DNA of 5,258 bases, taken from assembly GCA_035702845.1 (NCBI GenBank), contig DASSZK010000018.1, forward strand, positions 1 through 5,258, written 5' to 3'. The stretch is from JAJZMF01 sp035702845. Its GTDB lineage: Bacteria > Actinomycetota > Acidimicrobiia > Acidimicrobiales > Palsa-688. The translations under genes were made by a program, and so were the position numbers. Shown in pieces: positions 1-4,615 of the stretch. The notes under the pieces are model-generated. The model was not told the origin of the DNA and made no database searches. It saw only the letters and a program-made list of their open reading frames with translations. Every line of letters begins with the position of its first letter. Within the stretch, counting starts at the first letter, position 1.

Positions 1-2269
1 CCGATGCACCAAAACACATCCCCGGCCCAGACGAGACCTCCATCAAATGCGACACGGAGAGCTTCGCCCAAAGTACGGGTAGCCCCCATCGCTCGCACAT
101 GCGGCGAGCGGCTTCGGGTGCTGACACAGGCAGGGTAACCGCCGGCTGAGCTTGGTCGCGGCCCGCGGCGTAGCGGCCCCCCCCTTGACGACCTACCCCT
201 TCCGGGCCCAACCACTGGGGGCCGGACGACTGGGCGCCGGACGACTGGGCGCCGGACAACTGGGAACCAGCAGGCAACGTCGCCCAGCGCTCGGTGGGCG
301 CCCGTGGGCCACCGTCGCTCCCGTAATGGCCGAGCACCAACGACAACAGCGCCAACAGGCCCTCGGTGTCTGAAAGTGCGCGGCCTTTGTCGTCAATGAG
401 GCTCAATCGCTCCCCGTCGGGCGACAGCACGGCCCCGAGATGTGCGCCTGCGCTACGTACCAGCCCGGCTACAGAACGGGCATGCTCCCAGCGGTCATAT
501 ACAGCGGACTCGTAGGTAGTGGCATACGGGTTGACGGAAAGCACCTCGGCGCCCAGGCGACCAAGGACGAAGGGCATTACGAACGACGTCGCCCCGAAGG
601 CGTAATCGAGCACCACTTTGAAACGGGCGTTGCGGATGGCCTCGGCATCGACCGTGGAAAGCAGGACGTTGGCGTAGCGTTCTTGTGCTCGGGAAGGGTA
701 GAAGACATCGCCCGTGTCCGAGCCCAGGCAGCGCCGGAAGTCCTCGCGGTAATAAATCCTCTCGATCTTGCGCTGCGACACCTCGGGTACGTCGATGCCG
801 TCGCGGTCAAAGAACCTCAACACGACCGATTGGGGGTCCTCGGGTGACAGGCGGACGGTGACCCCTCCGGCGCAAGCCTCATTGCCGACAGCAAAGCGGG
901 TGACAGGGACCGTGGCAACGTCGAGATCCACCACGTTCGCCCCAGCTGCATTGAGCCCGATTACAACTGCCTGCTCGAGTATCCGCGCCACCCCGCTGGC
1001 GTCCCTGGAAACGGCAACCCGTACGCCCTTGGGCATCGTGGTGGCGTATGCCATCGCCAAACGGACAGCGAGCTCGGGCGAGATGTCGACGTTGGCGAGG
1101 CCAGAAACGCCCGACCGGCCAAAAAGGCTGCGCGGGCCACGGGATTCCCAGACGATCGAAGAGTTGACGATCGCCCCGTGCTCCACGGTCTTGAACGGGA
1201 AGACTTTTACACCCGGGTGCACAACGGCGTGCTCACCAATGAAGCACTCGTCGCCTATCACTACGCCGTCCTCGAGGCGCGCCCCGCGCCGCAGGTCGCT
1301 GCCCCGGCCGACAACGCACCCCTGCAGGCGCACGCCCGCGCCCAGATAGGCATTGTCGTGCACGACGGTACGTTCCAGATGGCTGTCAGGGCCGACGCGC
1401 ACGTTGCGGCCGAGGACCGAGTACTCGCCTATGCACGCACCCGCCTCCACCTTGCAGTAATCGCCGATTATCGCCGGCCCCTTTATCTCGGCCGCAGGAT
1501 CGACCTCGGCTCCCTCGCCCAGCCATATCCCCTGGCTCATGGCAAAGCCGGGCACTTGGACCTGTGCGCGTCCATCGAGGATGTCCTGATGTGCGCGCGC
1601 GTACGCCTCCAAGGTGCCGATGTCTTCCCAATAGCCGTCGGTGACGTACCCGTAGAGCAAGGGCCCTTGCTCCAATAGACGAGGGAAGACATCGGACGAG
1701 AAGTCCGCGACGCCTGACGGTATGTAGTCGAATATCTCTGGCTGCAGCACGTAGATGCCGGTATTGATGGTGTCTGAGAAGACCTGGCCCCAAGTCGGCT
1801 TCTCAAGGAACCTGTCCACCGTCCCGTCGGGGTTTGTCATCACTATCCCGAACTCCAACGGGTTGGGCATGGCTCGCAGGGCGATCGTCGCCAGCGCCTT
1901 GTGCTCGTCATGGTAGGAGACGACAGCACCCAGGTCGATGTCGGTGAGCACGTCTCCTGATATCACAAGGAACGGCTCGCGGAGCTCACGCATGGCATTG
2001 CGTACCGAGCCCGCCGTACCCAGGGGGTGCTCCTCTGTGGCGTAAACCATGTGGACGCCGAATTCTGAGCCGTCGCCGAAATAATTGCGGATGGTATTGG
2101 CGTGAAAAGCAACCGTTACCACGATGTCGGAAAAGCCATGACGGCGCAAAAGAGCTATCACATGCTCCATAAGCGCCTTGTTGGCCATCGGGATCATCGG
2201 CTTGGGCTGGTTGTAAGTCAGCGGCCGCAGGCGGGTCCCCTCACCACCCGCCATGATGACGGCTTTCAT
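1..2269 (-). CDS. Mannose-1-phosphate guanylyltransferase-type nucleotidyltransferase fused to a degenerate phosphomannomutase-like domain (3' end cut by window edge)
   Basis: Reads open for 756 codons from ATG at 2269 and leaves the window without a stop; family members are usually somewhat over 800 residues, so perhaps 60-90 are missing. Residues 1-230 are an NTP_transferase domain: MKAVIMAGGEGTRLRPLT at the N-terminus, KPM at 23-25, SGD with Asp106, EKP with Lys157, NTG at 169-171 and GYWEDIGT with Asp216. Residues about 235-365 are hexapeptide repeats (left-handed beta-helix; e.g. AIIGDY, SVLGRN, AVVHPG). Residues from about 377 resemble phosphomannomutase, but the TASHNP-type phosphoserine loop is replaced by VRLSPEDP (about 472-479) and the metal loop reads SPDGERL (616-622), so mutase activity is unlikely. 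The likely reaction is GTP + mannose 1-phosphate to GDP-mannose in the cytoplasm; specificity for another NDP-sugar cannot be excluded. Residues about 648-708 are a low-complexity insert. The start overlaps the upstream stop (ATGA), which implies translational coupling. Confidence 0.93.
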   Translation of the reverse strand, partial: MKAVIMAGGEGTRLRPLTYNQPKPMIPMANKALMEHVIALLRRHGFSDIVVTVAFHANTIRNYFGDGSEFGVHMVYATEEHPLGTAGSVRNAMRELREPFLVISGDVLTDIDLGAVVSYHDEHKALATIALRAMPNPLEFGIVMTNPDGTVDRFLEKPTWGQVFSDTINTGIYVLQPEIFDYIPSGVADFSSDVFPRLLEQGPLLYGYVTDGYWEDIGTLEAYARAHQDILDGRAQVQVPGFAMSQGIWLGEGAEVDPAAEIKGPAIIGDYCKVEAGACIGEYSVLGRNVRVGPDSHLERTVVHDNAYLGAGVRLQGCVVGRGSDLRRGARLEDGVVIGDECFIGEHAVVHPGVKVFPFKTVEHGAIVNSSIVWESRGPRSLFGRSGVSGLANVDISPELAVRLAMAYATTMPKGVRVAVSRDASGVARILEQAVVIGLNAAGANVVDLDVATVPVTRFAVGNEACAGGVTVRLSPEDPQSVVLRFFDRDGIDVPEVSQRKIERIYYREDFRRCLGSDTGDVFYPSRAQERYANVLLSTVDAEAIRNARFKVVLDYAFGATSFVMPFVLGRLGAEVLSVNPYATTYESAVYDRWEHARSVAGLVRSAGAHLGAVLSPDGERLSLIDDKGRALSDTEGLLALLSLVLGHYGSDGGPRAPTERWATLPAGSQLSGAQSSGAQSSGPQWLGPEGVGRQGGGRYAAGRDQAQPAVTLPVSAPEAARRMCERWGLPVLWAKLSVSHLMEVSSGPGMCFGAS
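206..265 (-). repeat. 15-bp in-frame tandem repeat (four units) inside the phosphomannomutase-like domain
   Basis: On the plus strand, two identical units (gccggacgactgggc, 221-235 and 236-250) are followed by a near-identical unit (251-265) and preceded by a diverged one (206-220). In the minus-strand reading frame each unit encodes five residues: SQLSG, AQSSG, AQSSG, PQWLG (residues 669-688). Because the unit is a multiple of three, copy-number change keeps the frame. The repeat lies in a Gly/Pro/Gln/Ser-rich insert between the helix LLALLSLVLG and the strand AVTLPV, where relatives normally have a short loop. It is probably a disordered surface loop. Confidence 0.85.
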
Positions 2270-2826
2270 ACGCGCTTGCCGCCGAGGAAGGCCCTTACAT
2301 ACCCGGCAAGCGCCGCCCAAGCGCACGCCTGCCCCGCAAGGGCGAACACCCACGCAAACCTGCGAGCCAGGTGCCAACGGGGCACGGTGCCCAAGATGAA
2401 CAGCGGGAAGGCGGCCATCATGGCGAATGCGCCGGCTTTGCCCAGCCGGCTCACCTGGAGCGGTTCCTGCCCCGTCAGCGCCGCCACCCCAGCTCCCGCC
2501 GCTGCCGTCACCTCCCGAGCGCCGACGGTCAAAGCCAGCCACCGTGGCACAGCACCGGTGGCCAGTGCCGCCCTCATGGCGGTCACCACGAACGCCCGGT
2601 CGACCAAGGGGTCGGCGACCTTACCGAGGTCGCTGCCCTGGTCGAAGCGCCTGGCGATGTAGCCGTCCAGCCCGTCCGTTATGCCCAACAGCCCCAGCAC
2701 CACCGCCGCCTGGCCTCGCCGTTCGGGCCTGCGTGCCAAACGAGCGAAAGCGGGGAGGCACACAATACGCAGGGCGGTGAGGCCGTTGGGGATCGTCAGC
2801 ACTTTGGAGCGCACGAGTCCGAGCAT
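2266..2826 (-). CDS. CDP-alcohol phosphatidyltransferase (PgsA/cardiolipin synthase-like membrane protein)
   Basis: A 186-residue integral membrane enzyme that transfers a phosphatidyl group from CDP-diacylglycerol to an alcohol acceptor. The full family signature D-G-x2-A-R-x8-G-x3-D-x3-D is present: Asp54, Gly55, Ala58, Arg59, Gly68, Asp72, Asp76. The catalytic/metal aspartates are therefore intact, and Asp51 also precedes the motif. The N-terminus (TIPNGLTALRIVCLP) matches the amphipathic start and first membrane segment typical of PgsA. About six hydrophobic segments can be seen, near residues 10-30, 40-55, 76-92, 95-118, 128-145 and 158-180. Length fits the family. The ATG at 2826 has GAGGG six bases upstream (2837-2833). 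The stop overlaps the next gene's ATG, so the two are co-transcribed. The acceptor (glycerol 3-phosphate as in PgsA, phosphatidylglycerol as in actinobacterial cardiolipin synthase, or another polyol) cannot be decided from sequence alone. Confidence 0.93.
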   Translation of the reverse strand: MLGLVRSKVLTIPNGLTALRIVCLPAFARLARRPERRGQAAVVLGLLGITDGLDGYIARRFDQGSDLGKVADPLVDRAFVVTAMRAALATGAVPRWLALTVGAREVTAAAGAGVAALTGQEPLQVSRLGKAGAFAMMAAFPLFILGTVPRWHLARRFAWVFALAGQACAWAALAGYVRAFLGGKRV

Positions 2827-2832
2827 AAAGGG

Positions 2833-2837
2833 CCCTC
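2833..2837 (-). promoter_or_regulatory. Ribosome binding site of the phosphatidyltransferase gene
   Basis: GAGGG read on the minus strand, six bases before the ATG at 2826. It supports this start over the out-of-frame ATG at 2842-2840. Confidence 0.6.
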
Positions 2838-2864
2838 AACATCCCTGCTTTGTACCCGAGGCGC

Positions 2865-2876
2865 CCTGGCGCCAGG
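2865..2876. promoter_or_regulatory. 12-bp perfect palindrome in the divergent intergenic region
   Basis: CCTGGCGCCAGG lies between the divergent phosphatidyltransferase (start 2826) and oxidoreductase (start 2886) genes. A second GGCGCC at 2860-2865 abuts it. Its right arm overlaps the AGGA ribosome binding site of the oxidoreductase. It could be an operator serving both directions or a small mRNA hairpin over the ribosome binding site. In G+C-rich DNA a 12-bp palindrome can also be chance. Confidence 0.35.
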
Positions 2877-2877
2877 A
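2874..2877 (+). promoter_or_regulatory. Ribosome binding site deciding the GTG start of the oxidoreductase
   Basis: AGGA lies eight bases before the GTG at 2886. This favours GTG 2886 over the in-frame TTG at 2850, which would add 12 residues (YPRRPGARIGG region) with no family counterpart. Confidence 0.5.
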
Positions 2878-2885
2878 TTGGTGGC

Positions 2886-3836
2886 GTGGCTCGCCTTCGC
2901 TTCGGTCTTGTTGGTACTGGTTATTGGGCATTGCACACCCACGGCACTGCGCTCGCCTCTTCGCCCGACGCCGAGCTCGTGGGAGTGTGGGGCAGAGACT
3001 TGGCGAAGGTGGCGGGCATCGCCCAACACCTTGGAGCCAAGGGCTACGCGGATTACGACGAGCTCTTGGGAGACGTGGAAGCCGTGGCAGTGGCCGTGCC
3101 CCCTGACGTGCAGGCGGACCTCGCCGCTCGTGCGGCACGAGCAGGGCGCCACCTACTCCTCGAAAAACCGTTGGCACTCTCAGTCCAAAAGGCCGAGGCC
3201 CTGGTGGCGGCGGTAGACCAAGCCGGGGTCGCGTGCCTCGTCTTCGTCACGAGCCGCTTCCGTCCTGAGATAGACGAATGGCTGCGCGCCGCGTCGCAAG
3301 CGGGCCCCTGGCACAGCGCCCACCTGGTCCACTACGCCAGCATCTTTCAAGCGGGCAACCCCTACTCAACTTCGCAGTGGCGCCGCGAGCACGGCGCCCT
3401 CTGGGACATCGGCCCTCACGCTTTGGGCAGCGTGGTTCCCCTGCTCGGCCCGGTCCGCTCCGTTACCGCACGCCAAGGGCCGACGGGGTCGGACACGGTC
3501 CACCTCCTCCTAGGCCACTCGGTTGGGGACCATGGCAAGGCCACGGGCGACGAGGACGCTCTAGGCCCGGTGAGCACCGTGTCGCTCAGCCTGACCATGC
3601 CCCAAGCGGCAACGACCAGCCAGCTCGTCCTTTACGGGGCTCAGGGCGTGCGCCTGCGGCCCGAGGGTCATTTTGAGGCGGCAGACGCTCTTCGCAACGC
3701 CTTACGGTCCCTCAGGCATCTGGTTGAAAGCGGCGAACGTCGCCACCCCTGCGACCCCTGGTCAGCCTTGGCTGACGTACGGGTGCTCAGCGCTGCCCGG
3801 AGCTCAGCCGCTTCAGGAGCGACCGTTTCCTTGTAG
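2886..3836 (+). CDS. Gfo/Idh/MocA-family NAD(P)-dependent oxidoreductase
   Basis: Using GTG at 2886 the protein is 316 residues, slightly shorter than the usual 330-380. The N-terminal Rossmann fold starts at once: RFGLVGTGYWA carries the G-x2-G-x-G nucleotide loop (Gly7, Gly10, Gly12), and VWGRD follows beta-2. The family EKP motif (LLLEKPLAL) has Lys94. The C-terminal substrate domain shows LWDIGPHAL with Asp174 and His178, the conserved catalytic-type D-x3-H pair. The C-terminal HPCDPWSALADVRVLSAA is typical of the family's last helix. A loop around GHSVGDHGKATGDEDALGP looks longer than in relatives. Members oxidise or reduce sugars, inositols, amino sugars or related cyclic polyols in the cytoplasm; the substrate is not predictable here. 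It is divergent from the lipid/sugar-nucleotide operon, and no partner gene follows closely. Confidence 0.92.
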   Translation: MARLRFGLVGTGYWALHTHGTALASSPDAELVGVWGRDLAKVAGIAQHLGAKGYADYDELLGDVEAVAVAVPPDVQADLAARAARAGRHLLLEKPLALSVQKAEALVAAVDQAGVACLVFVTSRFRPEIDEWLRAASQAGPWHSAHLVHYASIFQAGNPYSTSQWRREHGALWDIGPHALGSVVPLLGPVRSVTARQGPTGSDTVHLLLGHSVGDHGKATGDEDALGPVSTVSLSLTMPQAATTSQLVLYGAQGVRLRPEGHFEAADALRNALRSLRHLVESGERRHPCDPWSALADVRVLSAARSSAASGATVSL

Positions 3837-3870
3837 GGCTGAGCCGTAACGCGCGTAACCCTCCCCTTGA

Positions 3871-3885
3871 GCCCGGTCCTCGGGC
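3871..3885 (+). terminator. Weak hairpin after the oxidoreductase gene
   Basis: A gcccg arm (3871-3875), a five-base loop and a cgggc arm (3881-3885) lie 35 bases past the stop at 3836. The stem is short and no T-run follows, so it is at best a weak intrinsic terminator. Confidence 0.25.
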
Positions 3886-3899
3886 CCTGCGCACCGCGC

Positions 3900-3935
3900 T
3901 TACCAAAGTCCGCGGGTCTTACCAAAGTCCGCGGG
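3900..3935. repeat. Direct repeat of 17 bp, two copies at 19-bp spacing
   Basis: TTACCAAAGTCCGCGGG occurs at 3900-3916 and again, identically, at 3919-3935, separated by TC. It lies in the 209-bp non-coding gap between the oxidoreductase and the ppdK remnant. It could be a paired protein-binding site or a local slippage duplication. No longer array is visible. Confidence 0.85.
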
Positions 3936-3988
3936 CTTGGGCCCAATTGCCCTAACTGTCTGACCCGTAGCGCCGGATACTCGCCTCA

Positions 3989-4002
3989 GTGACAGGCGTC
4001 AC
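3989..4002. promoter_or_regulatory. ppdK: GTGA-N6-TCAC dyad, candidate CRP/FNR-family operator
   Basis: GTGACAGGCGTCAC is a perfect inverted repeat with five-base arms and a four-base centre. It equals the core half-sites of the CRP family consensus (TGTGA-N6-TCACA), but the outer T and A are replaced by A and C. Its centre is about 50 bases before the ppdK ATG. A weak -10-like GATACT sits at 3976-3981; if that is real, the dyad would fall at the transcription start, a position suited to repression. Regulator identity is inference. Confidence 0.4.
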
Positions 4003-4012
4003 CTCGACGCCA

Positions 4013-4026
4013 GGCCGTTGACGGCC
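4013..4026. promoter_or_regulatory. ppdK: GGCCGT/ACGGCC dyad just before the ppdK ribosome binding site
   Basis: GGCCGTTGACGGCC forms a perfect inverted repeat. As RNA it could fold into a five-pair GGCCG stem with a TTGA loop, seven bases upstream of the AAGGAGG. It may be a leader hairpin or a second operator half; no test is possible from sequence alone. Confidence 0.3.
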
Positions 4027-4032
4027 GGCTCC

Positions 4033-4043
4033 AAAAGGAGGGG
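4033..4043 (+). promoter_or_regulatory. ppdK: Strong ribosome binding site of the ppdK remnant
   Basis: AAAAGGAGGGG contains a full AAGGAGG (4035-4041) ending four bases before the ATG at 4046. It is by far the best ribosome binding site in the window and fixes the start codon of the broken gene. Confidence 0.85.
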
Positions 4044-4045
4044 CG

Positions 4046-4573
4046 ATGGAAAAGTACGTGTACGACTTTGCTGAAGGGAACAAGGAGATGCTCGACCTTC
4101 TTGGGGGCAAGGGCGCCAACCTCGCCGAGATGACAGTGCTCGGGCTCCCTGTCCCTCCCGGGTTCACCATCACCACCCAAGCCTGCCGCTACTACCTCGC
4201 CAACGCTTCGCTGCCCTCGGGGCTGGCGCAGGAGATGGACGAGCATCTCGGACGCCTGGAACAGGCCATGGACCGCCGCCTCGGCGACCCTGACCGCCCG
4301 CTCCTGGTCTCAGTCCGCAGCGGCGCCAAGTTCTCGATGCCCGGCATGATGGACACCGTCCTCGACATCGGCCTGAACGACGACACGGTTGCAGGCTTAG
4401 CCAAGCTGTCAGGGGACGAGCGGTTCGCTTGGGACTCGTACCGGCGCCTGGTCCAGATACAAGGACATAGTTGCCGGCCGCACAGGGAACGCTTTCCCCA
4501 GTTCCCCGCGCCACCAGCTGGAAGAAGCGATCCTCGCTGTGTTCAGGAGTACAACAGATGGGGCGGTGGTTGA
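4046..4573 (+). pseudogene. ppdK: Pyruvate phosphate dikinase, N-terminal remnant with internal deletion, frameshift and lost C-terminus
   Basis: Residues 1-137 match the start of PPDK, the enzyme interconverting pyruvate + ATP + Pi with PEP + AMP + PPi. GGKGANLAEM carries Lys22, and SVRSGAKFSMPGMMDTVLD carries Arg91; both are nucleotide-site positions in the family. FAWDSYRRLVQ (to about 4456) is also conserved. There the frame fails: in the frame starting at 4458, YKDIVAGRTGNAFPSSP and HQLEEAILAVFRS (to 4550) match PPDK about 40 residues further on. So an internal segment of roughly 40 codons is gone, with a frame change. Homology ends at 4550, or at most near 4571. The rest of the ATP-grasp domain, the phosphohistidine domain and the PEP/pyruvate barrel (about 700 of 870-900 residues) are absent. 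The open frame runs on out of frame to a TGA at 4571-4573 inside a hairpin loop. No dikinase activity is possible. Confidence 0.92.
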
Positions 4574-4593
4574 CGTTCCACCACCGCCCCATC
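4557..4593 (-). terminator. Perfect 14-bp-stem hairpin between convergent ppdK remnant and discoidin-module gene
   Basis: The arms gatggggcggtggt (4557-4570) and accaccgccccatc (4580-4593) are exact inverted repeats around a nine-base loop. The hairpin lies 23 bases beyond the stop of the minus-strand gene and is followed, in that direction, by TGTTGTACT, a poor U-tract. It probably ends transcription of the minus-strand gene and could act both ways. Its left arm overlaps the last possible codons of the ppdK remnant. Confidence 0.65.
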
Positions 4594-4615
4594 GATCATC
4601 TACGAGCCCGTTTCG

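Noticed and set aside
206..265. Short regularly spaced repeats as a possible CRISPR array
   Set aside because: The units are contiguous with no spacers, only 15 bp long and in frame within a coding region.
440..1678. Overlapping plus-strand open frames at 440-847, 768-1349 and 1178-1678
   Set aside because: They lie antisense to the continuous 756-codon nucleotidyltransferase gene, overlap one another and have no recognisable domain; G+C-rich coding DNA gives such shadows.
2371..3216. Plus-strand open frame of 281 codons spanning the phosphatidyltransferase and oxidoreductase start
   Set aside because: It runs antisense to one gene and out of frame with the other, and its composition (Arg, Pro, His, Ser rich) fits a shadow frame.
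3900..3935. The 17-bp repeat as an attachment site or end of a mobile element
   Set aside because: The copies are separated by two bases, there is no integrase or transposase in the window, and no element lies between the copies.
4046..4573. Reading the 175-codon frame as an intact small ATP-grasp protein
   Set aside because: Its last 38 residues are out of frame relative to clear PPDK homology, and the conserved segment continues in another frame, so it is a broken gene.
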